This document shows, piece by piece, positions 10,390-23,174 of a DNA stretch of 64,000 nt. Location: positions 1 through 64,000 of the forward strand of contig QLIY01000104.1 of NCBI GenBank assembly GCA_003260075.1, read 5' to 3'. The position numbers and the translations under genes are program-made. This DNA comes from Phallusia mammillata. Taxonomy: Eukaryota > Chordata > Ascidiacea > Phlebobranchia > Ascidiidae. The notes below the pieces were generated by a model. The model saw nothing but the letters and a program-made list of their open reading frames with translations. It was not told the DNA's origin and did no database searches. The first letter of the stretch is position 1. Each line of letters opens with the position of its first letter.

Positions 10390-13300
10390 TTAAGACTTCT
10401 TTATCTTGTTCGCGATCCCGTACTCCGGTCTCATGTTAGCAATCTTCCTCTTACGCTGGTTCTTGGTGCGTTCCTGTTTACGTAATTTGAACGCAGCAGC
10501 TTTACGAGGATCGGCGACGAGTTGCACGGCCTTTTCGCGCTTCCTTTCCCGCCGTTTATGCGTAATTTTTCTGGTAACAGCAAGGTAGGTTTTGCTGAAG
10601 GTTTCCGAATCGATTTTGCTTTTAATCACGTCCAACACTTGTGCCGCTAGATGGCGCAAGGTGGTGACGGACTCGATCTCGTTATTGCTGTGAGTTGCAC
10701 TCGCGTTCATGCCCCGATACACGGGTTCCAGGAGTAGTTTTAAAACTCGGTCTGGGTTGGGGAGATTCAAGCACAGCGCTGCGCAGAGTTTTAGCACCGC
10801 TGTCCGCTTCATAGTTTCCTTAGGTCGGTCAGACTGCTCAAACTTGGTGATAAACAACAATTGTTTCATGAGTTTAAGCAGAGTCGGGTGGACTACTCCC
10901 TCTGCAGGTTGCTCGTGAATCGAGTCAAGCACTCGTAAAACGAAGAGTAGATTTTTTACCACCTGCTCCGCGAGTTGATCGGCCAAAATGTCGGCCTTCA
11001 GTTGCATGTAGAAATGCTGGCACAGCTCCCCGAGCATCGTTTCCAAATCCTGCCCGAAAAACGGAATCGTTTCCCCGCGAGAAGTCGAGAAACTTTCAGG
11101 GGTGAAATTCGAGAAGTAACAGCCGAGTATTTGACAGCAGACGAGTCGAACCCAATCGTGAGAGTACGCGAGTAGTTTCGTGACTCGCTCGAATATCGGA
11201 TCGAGTTGTTCGAATAACTCGTTTGAGTTTATGACGTCACAGTTCCGTATGATTGACAGGAAAGCGGACAGGTGGAAGAATAAGCTGTGGTCATGGGATT
11301 TTTGGCTAACATCTGTTGGATGAGAGAAGCGAAGTCTTGAGTTAGAAACTGATTTGTATCCAAGTTAGTGGGGCAACTAACGTTTCAAATTTTAGGTTTG
11401 TAATCACTTTTCGGGAAAATGAGAAATAAAACCGGTGTCTATGTTGTGTCAAGTTTATAGAGCTCTTCTCGCAAATGCAACTTTATTCCGACGTTTCGTT
11501 TGCTTATGGTGCACTGTACTACGCACACTCAGTGTCATTTACCCTGATGAAGACGACCTGTATACGACGACGAAACGTCGGAATAAAATTATATTTGCCA
11601 GAAGAGCTCTATAAACTTGATATTATGCCTGGCAGCAATAGCTTATACATGTAAATGTTGTAAGTTTAACATTCCGATTAGGCATTTTAAAGACTTGTTC
11701 AGTTTTTTTGCATCGTATGATTTTCCCCGTATGCTCCCAAGTATGAATGCCCATTACTTTTATCTTTATTTATTTGTCAAACACCTCAGTTAAGGTGATT
11801 ACCTATTTAGGTCACCATTTTCACTCATAACACACACGCAACCGGCTGACACGTGTTATAGGAAAGTCGTTTTCTTATCGGATACACAATATATTTATCT
11901 CACCTTCAGAATCAAGTTCACTTTGTTCAATTTCAAGGTTTTTCAGAATCAGGTGAAGAATCGTCGGTAGTTGATTTCTGAAACCCGATTCGGAAACTTC
12001 GGTAAAAATGGACACAACCATTGCCGCTAGACGTCGCTGTTTGATGTCGTCAGATTCGTACCTACGTATGCAAAATTATACATTTAAATTGCAGGCAAGA
12101 TTAGGGCTCATTATTTACTAAAAAGCTATTCGATATTAAAAACACATTTGCCATTGTGCCCTAAATATAGTTAAAAAAATCTAAAACACCAGGAAAATAA
12201 CTAAAACTAACAAACAAATTGTAAAAAGTGTGGCCTAGGGCAATTTATACTGAATAAAAAATAAATAAAATTTATCTACAGTGAGATTTGAACTCGCGAC
12301 CTCTGCTTTAAGAGGAATCCCTTAACAAACCTACTCACCAGTGAATCACCAAAGCGAAGAGTTGATTCCTCGCATCAACCTCCAATCTTTCCAGCAAAAA
12401 CTTCAACACTCCAGCCGCCATCTTTCTACACTTCGCTGAGTCATCATTAATCAGCACCGCCGCTGTCGGAACGAAGATGACGCCAGCATGACTCGACACT
12501 ATTTGAATCGGGAACGTGGTGACGACAGAGGAGAGCATCTCAAGTGAAGAGTTCCTTCCCTCTTCAAACTCGTACGTGAGTTGAGCAAGGATGAACTCGA
12601 TATGCGAATCAAGCTTCTTCGCTGACATCGGGTAGTTGACGACAAAATGAAGATACAAGCTCCGCGCTTGGGCTCGTGAAGACGCAGTGTGCGACTGAAT
12701 GGCTATCTTCCTTACTTTATCAATTACCTCCAGCACTTCAGGGCATTGTAATCCTCGCTTTAGGATCGACTTAAGGAGTTCGAAGGCGTGACTTTGCCGC
12801 TGGACGCTGTAAAGGTCTTCTTCGGCGTAAGTGAGGAGAATTTTGAGCTGAGATTCAGTCATTGCGGATCCGTGTTGAGTGGAGCAGAGAACACTGAGAC
12901 TCTTAAAACTGACTGCAGCCATTTCCTGGTTACTCGCGCCTTTGGTTTGGTCGCGTAGAATCTGGAACAAACTTGCTGTTATTTGCTTGCAGTGTTCCTG
13001 GAGGGAAGGGAGGTCTGTGCGGAAGAGCCGAGTAAGACATCTGATCCCGTCCACCACAGTTTGCTGATGCGTCGACTTCAGACATTTCATCAACTTCTCA
13101 ACGAATTGGTCGAGCATTTCAAGGTGACTTTGGTCGATCAGGGACACGTTTTGCTTCTTGATCGCGGAGTGTAGAAGCTGCAAGGCGAACTCGACAAGCA
13201 GGTGCATGTTGGTTTTTACGTTCTTCGCCGGGGTTTTCGTTCCATACCGAGCCGGTTCTGGAGTCAGAATCAGCGAAAGAGGTTGCAGAGGGGCTTCCCC

Positions 13301-16300
13301 GTGGGTGTTGCCCTTTTTCTTGTTATTTTTGCTCTCGGAGGGAAATAACCCGGGAATTTTTTCACACAAGATGCCGTAAGTTAGCGTGAGAAAGTCCTGA
13401 GCGGTGAGAAGTTTGTTCTCGAGCAAACCCAGGCTGATTTCAACGAACACATCCTTTGCTATTTTCTTCACCGAATGATTTCTCGTCTCTTCAAGGTGAA
13501 CTTTCAGGGGTTCAATCAATCCCATCACTGATGTTTTGCCAACCACAGTAGCTAGTATCTTGTACGAAGGATAAGCCTTGCTTCTACCGCGGGCTTCGGG
13601 AATCTTCGATTTCAGTTGTTCCACTTTCTTTTCAGCCGCTGTGGCGCCAAAGAGATCTTCGTTCAACACTTGCAGGAACGGTTGCAGGCAAAAATCGAGT
13701 TCCCCGACGTTAACTCGAGTACCTAGTGACACCACAATGGCGTAAATCACACTTGTCAGCACGTGCTTTTGGTAACCACGAGCCAAACCGGCTTTCAGCT
13801 CCTTCAAGATCAAGGAAAGATTCGACAGATCGAGTAAGTTGACAATTTTTACCATGGTGGCGCTCGCAAGCACCCTGACCTCGTGCAGTCTGTGACGTAA
13901 GAATCCGACCATTTTTAATATCACACCAGGGAGCTGAGATTTCACTACTGATCCCGGCAGCTTACGTAGAGCGGACACAATGGCTAGGGCAAGCGGGATC
14001 TTTTTCTTGCATTTGTCGATGTCGGCTTTCGCGTTCGTCAACTTATGTTGATCTTCGTCACTGTCTTTGCGATTGAGGATTTGCTGCAACTTTGGAATCA
14101 CCTTGGTGGTGACGTCATCGAGTATAGCGCTCGCTTGTGAGGGGATCTGGTCTTCCTGGTTTGGGGAATCGACTTTATCTTCTGAGATCTCCATTTCAAC
14201 TTCTTCTTGATCAGCATCGTCTTCTGTGAGTGGAATCACATTAAAATCCAACACCAGTTTGTCAGTTTTATTTTCACCAGTTTTCTGAACGCTGTAGTTT
14301 GACAAATCGAAGGGAAAAACTTCCAACGCGCCACAAACGACATCCAAGCCGAGTTTGTGTTTGTCAATGCTCCACACGCTTTGCAACAGGAATCTCTTGT
14401 ACATCGACCATGGCATCGCGGAGCAGCAGCTCTTAACAGCGTCCAAACATGCATCCTTAAGATGTACATGCTTGCTGAAGTCAGTAGAGTAGAGACTTTG
14501 CACTGCGATGGGAAGAAGGAATCGAAAAGCCACAGAATACGGGATCAAAGTGTCCGGTTTTGCTTCTGAATTTTCAGCAGCCTCCATCGAATTAATATTG
14601 TCCTGTTGAAGGCCTACGCACTTGGCAATGCGTCGGAAAGCCCTCGCGCGTCGATGCAACTGTATGTGACGTATATTCTCATAGAAATCATCCTCGGGGT
14701 CGTTCCAGTTCGACAAGTGCGTCATATTTCGTACCAGTGGTTCATCGGGAAAAGTACGCACAATTTTCGACAACAGGGAAATCGCTTCGTGCCTGCAGCC
14801 CTCATCCAGTGATCGGAGTCCAGCTTGGATCGTCGGTAACAGCATGTCTCGCACCACAGTTTGGTAAACCGATTTGGCAGACTCGTTTTCTTCGGTGAAA
14901 AGCTGCTTAACTTTGTCAACTAAGAGCTCCAGAACGCGAGAAACGCTCTCCCTCAGTGAAATGTCAGCGTAATAGTGCAGTAATGTATGTGTGCATGAGT
15001 GTAAGACTGGCATAAGTTGCAAACAGTGGTCCTGGAATAACTCGACAAAGTTTTCTTCTTTTAACCTCGCAGCGATATCTTGAAACGCCGTCAGCCGCGA
15101 ATCGAAGTCCAGCTCTTCTATGAACCTTTTATCCCATGCGTTGAGGCGCTTTATGACGTCACACGTCCATTTTTGTCTCTCGTCTTCCTGACAAGCGCGA
15201 CAAAAGACTTTGACGAGTAGCAAGCGTGATTCGCGGTCGTCCACTTTCGAGAAGAGTTTGCCCAGTTTGGGAGCGAAGGATGACTCGTGGATGACGGAGG
15301 AGAGGACTCGGAGCGCCGGAACAAGGGATTTTCCCTGATTCCCGCGGTGTTTTGCCGCCACAGCGATCACGTGACTGAGGAGGACTCGAGTGAGGCTGGA
15401 AAGGAGCTTCCTGTCGGAGGCGACTTCACTGATTTCAGATAAGAAGTCGAGGTACTTCGGTTGAAGGGAAACATCTTTCCTGTTCTTGTTCCTTGACAAC
15501 TTTTGAACAAAGTACGACATGATTTGGTTCAGGTAAGGTTTCAAAACTGATAAGCCAACCTCCCGTACTGAGTGGTTTTCATTTACATCAAGCTCCATGC
15601 ATAACTCCCCGGCACTTGATGTTCCATTGAGTATCGTTGGAGTTGTTTCCACCTGCTCCACATCTCTTGGATCCGTGAGAAGATTGATGAGGATGTCCAG
15701 GATGTAAGATGAGACCTCCGAACTGGTTTTCCCGGAGCTCAGGATCTGAACAATTGTGTCCATAGGTGACGTTGAGTTAGTGCAAGCTTTAATAAGCAAA
15801 GGTCGATATTTAAGGTGGTTTGAAAATAAGTTAAACAACTTGAGTAGCATTGTTGGGCTCCCAGAGCTTTCGTTAACTTGTCTGCTTAGCTCTGAAACCA
15901 CAAGAACCTGAAATATTGCATTAACTTCTGAACTTGAAAGTAGATTTGCACTTGGCCATGAATCCAGTAGGTTTATTATGCATTCTATTGTTGACTTTTT
16001 CTGCTGTTTGATTTGCAATAGGAAGCGCTTGTCAAATAAATAATTGTCAGATGTGTCTTTCTGTGCCAGGAAAGCATTATGGGACGCTGCAACACACAGA
16101 AGCAACTTGAGCAAAGAAGAGAAGTATTCAGCAGAAAGTTTGTGCTTCATCTTTTCGATGATCATTCGAATTGTGGACAAAACTCCTTGTTGTCTTGACA
16201 ATGGCACACATTCCATAGATTCTACAGCTCTATGATGTGCTTCTTGGACGGCGTCACTAATTTCTAAAGTGAAATCCACTGATTTTGTGAATGGAGCGAT

Positions 16301-19204
16301 GACAAGATCCACAAAAGTGCCAACTTCGGCATTTTCAAGGTTGCAAAGAAATCGGATAATCACAAGTCTCCCTGCAACTGGGGCTGATTTCATGCCAGTA
16401 GATGAACCTGTTTTGGATTTTAATCTTCCAAACAGAAATCTCAACAAGACTGGAATAACAAAATGTCTTTCTTCTGATTTAATGTCATCTAAATTCAGGT
16501 TGATCAAAGAATCCCGAAACTTTTTCGCATTAGCAAATTCCAATAGTTGTTCCTTGTACTTATGCATTCCCTTTCCTTTGGATGAAAAGACACACTGCAA
16601 TGCTACATTTTGTATTTCAGAATCAGAGTGCATCAGAAACTCTTCAAATAGTTCGTGCAACTCATCACTGCGAACTGCAGACCGCATGTTTGTGAATTTG
16701 GCGAACACAGTCAAAATTGCTTCCAGCATTTTCACTCCGTCTTTTCTTCGATGAACTTTTTCTGCTGGTTCATTTTCAGCATCGTGCTGTTGCAAACTTT
16801 GCATCGGTGAATGATTTTTATCAACCTGGTAATATTCCTCCTCCAAAAATCGAAACAACAAAGTTACCAAAACCCTATTGTTGGACTCAGCCACTGAAAA
16901 ATGCGGCAGCATGGCTAATGTCTTCCACAATTGAAGCCTGAAGTTGAAACAGTCAATACGGGTGTTCACAATCGCTGCTTTGTTTTTCCAATTGCCTTGA
17001 ACATATTCACTGAAAACATTATCCGAATTAATTTCTGCATCTGCTTCTAACCCAACCTTCCACCATTGGCTGATTTCAGCATCATCTGAAGCTTTTGTTA
17101 AAGTTTCAAAAAATATCGACCAGAACACATCATTTCTGTCACTAGTGGCTTGAGAGCAAATAATCCCCTGCAAACCAGGCCAAAGAGCAGAAAAGTTTAC
17201 ACTGAAATTTGCGAGTAAGAATCTGACAACAATTTCTTTAGTCTTTTGGTTCATTGAAGTTTCCCTGTGTTCAAGTAGTTTGCTCAAGTGTAGAAGTTTA
17301 TCTCTGATATCCTGAATCGAGGCAGTGATCATCTCCGCTTGAATACAGAATTCCAACTGAGGAGATGGATCAAGTTGATGAAGGATTTGCAATGACATCA
17401 ATCGAACTGGTGAAGAAAAAGAAGACACATTTTCCACCAACGACCTTCTCATATCTTCTGTGAGATAATCTTTGAAGCTTGGTTTTAGCCTGAGAAGCAT
17501 TCCAGCAACAAACAGGGCATGTCTACTGCTTGGCCATTGTTCCAAGAGCTGCACAAATAACTGACAATGTTCTGCAACCACTGAAAGCTGTTTGTTGGTG
17601 TATAAAGCTTGCGTTGCTATGGCAACAACGGCAAGTGATTGTTCATTCTGGCATTTAGCCAGAAGGTTTGGAAAGCGGAACTTGAGAATTTCTATCAACT
17701 TTAATGGTTGGATATGTTGTAAGACCAAGATTGCTTGCCACAAAATTTCAGGGCTGCTCTCGTTTTTGATGAGCTCAGCAATTATGTCTCCGGGAGATTT
17801 TTCAGATTTTTCGCGAGACACAATAGAAAAGTCCAAATGCAAAGGCACAAAGGTTTCCAAATCTTGTTCAGTCGATGGCAGTTGCTGCTGCTTAACAACA
17901 AATTCACTTAATAAATCCAGAACTTTAAATTTGTCTTTGTCAGTCTGTATGCGGGTCTGGCAAAACTTCAGAAAAGCTCTTTTGCCAAATGAGTGGAAAT
18001 CCTCTGCATTGCACACAGTCTTCCACATCGAAACACATCCATCACACGGTAAAGTGGAGGCTTCAAAAACTTGAAGGAAATTCTGTTTTTCTGTGGAAGT
18101 TAGTCCAGACTTGCTTCCACACAACACAGTACACAACAGCTCACATATGGATAACAAAAAATCCGAATTCCTTCCACTTTGTGTTGTCTGTGTTTTTTTG
18201 AAGTAACAATGCAAGTCTTTGTAGCTGCATATTCTTGCACCATTTTTAGCTTTGCACCATGTGTTTAGCAATTTGGTTAACTGAACTGCAAAATTTTCAT
18301 CGTTTGTCTTCAATTCCGACAATAGAAGCTTCCAAACAGGCTCACCATGTTCTTTGGTGGTATAATCGGCCATTAGCTGTATAGAAGAGTTAATGGTTCT
18401 GAAAGTTAGATCGGAACTTGTATCTGACTTTAAAAATGATAGAATGACTGGCAAGTAATCAGAAACACAAATGTGAAAATGATGTTGTGCACTTTTGACG
18501 AGATTAAACAGCACTCGAGCAATCGCGTCACTCGCTGCAACATTTGATTGTGACATCATTAACAGCTTTTCGACCACAAACTCACGGTCCCTGGTTTTTC
18601 GCAGCAGATAGGAAATGCTTTCTGCGGCGAACGCTCCAATATGTGCAGGTTGTTCACTCGTAACAAGCACAGCGTACATGTCCAGCACTGGGCCCATGTC
18701 AGTCACCATGCATCGCCACAGGTGACGAAACAACAAAGTAATTGCAGAAAACACAGCTTCCAGCTTTTCAACTTCCTGGGTGTGCAGCAAACCTGTCAAA
18801 ATTTTAAAATATTTCGGAAAATGTGGGTAGAAATCAGAACTCATGTCAACACACAGGGCAACTGTCAACTCCAGCAAAGCTGGTATCGCAAGTGAGTCTT
18901 CCACCACTAGGTGCTGCTGCAGAGCACTGTTTAGATCATCACAAAAGTGAAGAACAAGTTTGTAGTTTTTTGCTTTTCCAGCAATTTGCCTTTTAAAATT
19001 TGCAAAGTGGATGGATAAATCCAAGTCCCTCCATTTTTCGAGGCATTCCGCAAACTGGGAGAAATCTTCTGAACCATCTTCATCAGTTTGAACCCGCTTT
19101 ATTCGGTGAACCGCATCGATGTTAACCAATGCCAATCTTTCAGAAAATGTTTTAAACCGATACTTGTTTTTGTCTTTGTGCTTCGGTGGGGCAGACTTCG
19201 GCAT
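10390..19204 (-). CDS. UTP20: UTP20, small-subunit processome component
   Basis: Nucleolar HEAT/ARM-repeat protein that binds U3-containing pre-ribosomes and is needed for 18S rRNA processing. Exons on the minus strand: 19204-12339, 12061-11904 and 11312-10390, with GT/AG junctions and matching phases (7,947 nt, 2,648 residues; the human protein is about 2,785). The start MPKSAPPKHK followed by YRFKTFSERLALVNIDAVHR matches the family N terminus. Helical repeats run throughout, and the C terminus is strongly basic (KRRERKREK, KNQRKRKI), as in UTP20. I reject the 36 codons upstream of this Met in the open frame because they read as UTR or intron; an acceptor-like tcatcag lies just upstream. The first exon alone is 6,866 nt without an intron, very unlike the many-exon vertebrate gene. 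Part of exon 1 is repeated at 19551-19748 as an allelic copy. Confidence 0.97.
11447..11640. mobile_element. Hairpin element with gaaacgtc core, copy 2
   Basis: Inverted arms tttatagagctcttct and agaagagctctataaa enclose ctgatgaagacgacctgtat and cgacgaaacgtcggaataaa. The left arm also carries ttattccgacgtttcg, the complement of the right core. It lies in the last intron of UTP20 and ends with tatgcctggcagcaatagct, shared with the copy at 26094. Confidence 0.8.
12280..12330 (-). repeat. tRNA-like fragment, probable SINE
   Basis: Read on the minus strand, the segment resembles the 3' half of a tRNA with a B box (gagttcaaatctcac). There is no 5' half or paired acceptor stem, so it is not a tRNA gene. 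It lies in a UTP20 intron. Confidence 0.45.
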
Positions 19205-19748
19205 TTTAAAATCTGATGAAAAAAATAAAAGATATTTCCACTTAGCAAGATACACTAGTGGCAGTTTTATCGATAAATCAAGAAAAGGAGACACTAATTG
19301 GAAATTACTCAATGTTTATGAGAACTACTATTAAATATAAAGTATGAAAATACGTTACACATTTTCCCCCCCCCCAATAAATTTGAAGCACTCTTTCTTG
19401 ACCAAACGTGTCTCACAAACCAGTGTTAGACAGAAAAAAGAAGAAAAAATAAGAAAAAAAATATGGACAAAAACAATATGTGTCCCCTTCAGGGAAGGGG
19501 ACCCATAACAACTTAAGACATTGATTTAAATTGATGTTAGCCCCCCCCCCATACTTGTTTTTGTCTTTGTGCTTCGGTGGGGCAGACTTCGGCATTTTTA
19601 AATCTGATAAAAGATATTTCCACTTAGCAAGATAAAGTAAAGTGGCAGTTTTATCGATAAATCAAGAAAAGGAGAGACTAGTTGGAAATTACTCAATGTT
19701 TATGAGAACTACTATTAAATACAAAGTATGAAAATACGTTACACATTT
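19160..19748. repeat. Allelic overlap with an interposed contig, two 10-C junctions
   Basis: Copy A 19160-19365 (UTP20 start codon region and 5' flank) and copy B 19551-19748 match closely. Between them, bounded by C runs at 19366-19375 and 19541-19550, lies a 165-nt piece (19376-19540). The last 30 or so bases of that piece match 20208-20237, so it appears to be a misplaced contig. Confidence 0.85.
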
Positions 19749-19835
19749 CATGCAGCAGTAAATATTGCTAAACATTATAAAGCAGTCTTGTCTAACAAAC
19801 ATAAAATGTAGCTTGTCAAACACATACAATTTCAG

Positions 19836-20101
19836 TCATAGAATTTCCATCCTTAACATTGAATCACAAACACAAAATCACAATTAAAATGCTCCAGGTA
19901 ATTGTATTAGAGGTTTGGCAAACTTGAGCTTTTATTAACCAGAATCAATAGCCCAATAAACGGCCCCCCCCCCTCATAGAATTTCCATCCTTAACATTGA
20001 ATCACAAACACAAAATCACAAATAAAATGCTCCAGGTAATTATACTAGAGGTTTGGCAAACTTTAGCTATTATTAACCAGAATCATTAGCCCAATAAACG
20101 A
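19836..20101. repeat. Allelic overlap around a 10-C junction (19964-19973)
   Basis: Copy A 19836-19963 and copy B 19974-20101 differ by several SNPs only. Confidence 0.85.
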
Positions 20102-20460
20102 AAAGTGAGGTACTATTAAGTTTTATATTTTAGGCAAAAACATAAAAAACTCATCATATGATTGGCACAAGCAGGTATTGCTTCAAAGGTAGGATTTACT
20201 TAAAATCAACTTAAGACATTGATTTAAATTGATGTTATAGTTGAGAGAACATTTCCACTTACCTTTAAGTAGTGATAGAATGCGAAAACTCAGTTGTTTT
20301 ATGCAGACATTTTCAACTGAAAATAATAATTGTTTTGAATTTTTAATCTTGAAATTATAGGCAACACATCTTGCAAATGGCTGTACTTACATTTTGTGAA
20401 GCAAATTGATTTTAGACTCTGAAAATTCTTTTTTAAATACGAACCTTCAATTCACTTTCT

Positions 20461-20703
20461 GTAAAACAATAAAGGAATGCCAATATTACTTGATTGCTGT
20501 TATTTTTACGAGCAAAAAATTATTGTGCTACTGGTTCATAAAGGTTTATGCATAAAAACTTTGCTTGACTCACATTACCCCCCCCCCGTAAAACAATAAA
20601 GGAATGCCAATATTACTTGATTGCTGTTATTTTTATGAGCAAAAAATTATTGTGCTACTGGTTCATAAACGTTTATGCATAAAAACTTTGCTTGACTCAC
20701 ATT
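20461..20703. repeat. Allelic overlap around a 10-C junction (20578-20587)
   Basis: Copy A 20461-20577 and copy B 20588-20703 differ at very few bases. Copy B continues into cacattttgctg where copy A stops at cacatta. Confidence 0.85.
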
Positions 20704-21240
20704 TTGCTGTTACATGTTCCAGTTTCAAACAGTCAGTAATTCAACTACAAATATTTTTTACTCAAAACACCTGAAAGATAAAATTATAGTTTAATTAGAC
20801 TCTTTAACACAATTCTATTTTACATGCTGTATGTTAAAAAAACACAGAAAGCAAAAGTAATTGCAAAGCGGACAGTAACCATTGTCTGCAACCACATTCG
20901 GCCTATGCAAATCGTACATGCAAAAGTAAATATTTTAAAAACACATACTACAGCAAAACATGCAACCTTTCACTGTTACCTATGCTACTAAAATAATCCG
21001 TGGTTAGGTAATATTTAAGACAGAGACATAGATACATCAAAATAATTAGGTTTTATACTGATCTTTTAACAGCTTTTATATTTCTCTATTTAAAGTTGAC
21101 ATCAGCACGTATAAATTGCTTGACACAACACTGGTGCAATAACATTAAATGAAGATATATTTCTGGTAACAACCAACTATTAAATGACAAAAGGTAAAAC
21201 TACCTCAATCAAGATGCATGAAAAAGCAAGGTAAATTTTC

Positions 21241-21942
21241 TCAATTATCTGGTTTATCGCAAGTCAATACTTCATTAAGTGGTTTGTCATGATCTGAAGT
21301 GGGAATGGTTTCGCACATTTGCACTGAATAGGCCAAACCAATAAGGTATGGGATTTTAATTTTGTTTGCCTTCTCAATATAAGTGTCATAATAACCCTTT
21401 CCATGTCCGAGTCTGTCACCGGAGGGAGTAAAACCAACACCAGGAACAACAATAAGGTCAAGTCCACCAGAATCAAGGGCATTTTCTCGTGAAACACCCC
21501 CCCCCCAACCCTTTCCATGTCCAAGTCTGTCACCGGAGGGCGTAAATCCAACACCCGGCACGACAATCAGGTCAAGTCCACCAGAATCAAGGGCATTTTC
21601 TCGTGAAACGTCTGCATCTGGGGGTTGTTTAATTTTCCATTTTGTTTCAGGAAGTGAATTGTAGTCATCCATCGAAGCTAACCGAACCATGTCCATATTT
21701 TCACCGACGTACTTCGGAATGTAAACTTTTTTTCCAGCACCCAATGCATGCGCGAGTATTTCACTGGTTTGGATCTCGTTAGCCATGCTCAAGTAAACCG
21801 ATATTCTGCTGGATTCCTTGTATTTCTTGTGGCGTAAAAGTTTCTGGACAACGCTGCTTGTCTGGGACGTTCGTTCTGCGTCTGTCATGTTTTTAAGCTT
21901 CAACTTTATCTGCTTGCGCAAAGTTTGCTTGGCAGCCTGCAT
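21241..21942 (-). CDS. MTHFS: 5-formyltetrahydrofolate cyclo-ligase (methenyl-THF synthetase)
   Basis: Cytosolic enzyme converting 5-formyl-THF plus ATP to 5,10-methenyl-THF, part of one-carbon metabolism. The start MQAAKQTLRKQIKLKLKNM, the segment SRISVYLSM, the DMVR motif, GGLDLIVVPGVGF and the C-terminal GRGKG-like RLGHGKGYYDTY follow the family in order. As written, a 34-residue stretch (VSREN to LGHGKG) appears twice, separated by WGGG that is encoded by a 10-C run (21497-21506). Removing this artefact gives about 195 residues against about 203 in human. A clean acceptor (ttgattttcag, exon from about 21978) lies 37 nt upstream of the ATG, so either a 5' exon or a trans-spliced leader precedes it. 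The open frame runs further upstream, but that part reads as intron. Confidence 0.94.
   Translation of the reverse strand: MQAAKQTLRKQIKLKLKNMTDAERTSQTSSVVQKLLRHKKYKESSRISVYLSMANEIQTSEILAHALGAGKKVYIPKYVGENMDMVRLASMDDYNSLPETKWKIKQPPDADVSRENALDSGGLDLIVVPGVGFTPSGDRLGHGKGWGGGVSRENALDSGGLDLIVVPGVGFTPSGDRLGHGKGYYDTYIEKANKIKIPYLIGLAYSVQMCETIPTSDHDKPLNEVLTCDKPDN
21393..21609. repeat. Allelic overlap inside MTHFS (10-C run 21497-21506)
   Basis: Copy A 21393-21496 and copy B 21507-21609 encode the same protein segment and differ mainly at synonymous sites. A coding exon repeated in frame around a C run is the clearest sign that these runs are assembly joins. Confidence 0.9.
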
Positions 21943-22159
21943 TTTGGGGTTTGCCCTAAACAATTTGTGTTGAAACCTGAAAATCAAGAGAAAAAATTGT
22001 AAATAAACATAAAAGTAAAAAGACAAAATATGCCAGCAAGATGAGAGAAGCGTGTGTTAAGAACTCACTTAAAAATACAAAGTCTCATAATGTTTTAGTG
22101 TGCCTGTCTTAAATTTCACACAAAAAAGAAATAAAGTGATGGTTGTCGCATATTATGGC

Positions 22160-22325
22160 CAGGCTTGTATTGATACAAGCTAAGCAGAAACATGACAACA
22201 AACATTTTGGCCATGTAGATTGCACTCCTATTCCAAACAGAAAGTAATGAATATAGTTGTGCCCAGGCTCGTATTGTTTTGAGCTAAACAGAAACATGAC
22301 AACAAACATATATAGATTGCACAGG
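22160..22325. repeat. Imperfect direct repeat, unit about 65 bp
   Basis: The segment from caggcttgtattg to gtagattgca (about 22162-22228) recurs at 22264-22321 (caggctcgtattg to tagattgca), sharing gcagaaacatgacaacaaac with one change. No C run separates them, so this is a genuine local repeat between POLR3K and MTHFS. Confidence 0.7.
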
Positions 22326-22349
22326 TATTATAATCAGCAAAACCATAGG

Positions 22350-22676
22350 TCACTCTCTCCAGCGATGACCACACAAGGCATCACAACATTTATAAAATAT
22401 TGTCATCGGTTCATCAGCAGAGCGAGTTTGGATTTGCATGAAGTAAGCTCGCGGGTGTTCACACTTCGGACAAGTTTCCTCAGTGGAATCAACATTTTCC
22501 CATGCTGCTGCACCTCCCAATACATCATCCACAGCTTTCAGCTTTGGGTATGTTTTACTGCTGATCTTGCTTGTGATGTTGTATATGTACGGACAAGTGG
22601 GACAAGCGAAGCGGTAACATCTGCTTCCCTCCTCCACTGTAAGCAGATTTCCACATGTCGGACAAAACAGAAGCAT
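22350..22676 (-). CDS. POLR3K: RNA polymerase III subunit RPC10 (C11)
   Basis: Small zinc-ribbon subunit of RNA polymerase III, homologous to TFIIS, needed for transcript cleavage and termination. The single exon encodes exactly 108 residues, the usual family length. The N-terminal zinc ribbon has CPTCG and CPTCP pairs; the C-terminal TFIIS-type ribbon has CPKCEHPRAYF, the acidic-hairpin segment QTRSADEPMT and KCCDALCGHRW. The start MLLFCPTCG matches the family; 24 upstream codons in the open frame do not. It lies between the HSD17B10-like gene and MTHFS on the same strand. Confidence 0.98.
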   Translation of the reverse strand: MLLFCPTCGNLLTVEEGSRCYRFACPTCPYIYNITSKISSKTYPKLKAVDDVLGGAAAWENVDSTEETCPKCEHPRAYFMQIQTRSADEPMTIFYKCCDALCGHRWRE

Positions 22677-23174
22677 CAATGCTTTCTTGCAGTTTACCAA
22701 AAACAAACTGTTACTCACATAGATGTGCTGTAAAACCTTAAAAAACATATGACAGTTTTAATACTAAAACATAGCCAAAATTGAATTGTACAGAGGCAGT
22801 ATATAAGGTTTAATTAATTTCATTTTGCCTTTGGTTTTTTAGAGCTTTCAAGACACTAACATTTGGTGAAATCAAGCCAGTGGTTGACCATGAATGTGAT
22901 ATTTGGATTGCCATAAAGAAACCCAAACTACGGTAAAGCAGCACATGAATGAGTGGTGTACAGTGTTAGGCATACAATTAGAAATAGGCCAAAAAATGTG
23001 GACAAATTTGCCTAATTGCATGTCGGGTGATCACATATTCTGTCCAATTGCATAAGATTGTAAGTCTTAAGCCAATTATATTTGTGAGAAAACAATTCAA
23101 CATTTACGTTAATTGCATCAAAAAGCTTGGGACAAATGCAATTATTCAGATTCATGTCTACAAGAAATTTTGTG
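22677..23174. other. Spacer upstream of POLR3K
   Basis: About 500 nt between the stop of the HSD17B10-like gene and the start of POLR3K. AT-rich; no gene, TATA box or repeat stands out. Confidence 0.5.

Larger units (their letters stand above)
19205..21240. other. Intergenic region between UTP20 and MTHFS
   Basis: AT-rich DNA with three junction blocks and no gene. The second UTP20 start codon copy (around 19600) is an allele fragment, not a new gene. Confidence 0.7.

Noticed and set aside
19413-19595. Short frame starting MPKSAPPKHKDKNKYG
   Set aside because: It is the second allelic copy of the UTP20 start running into a C run, not a separate gene.
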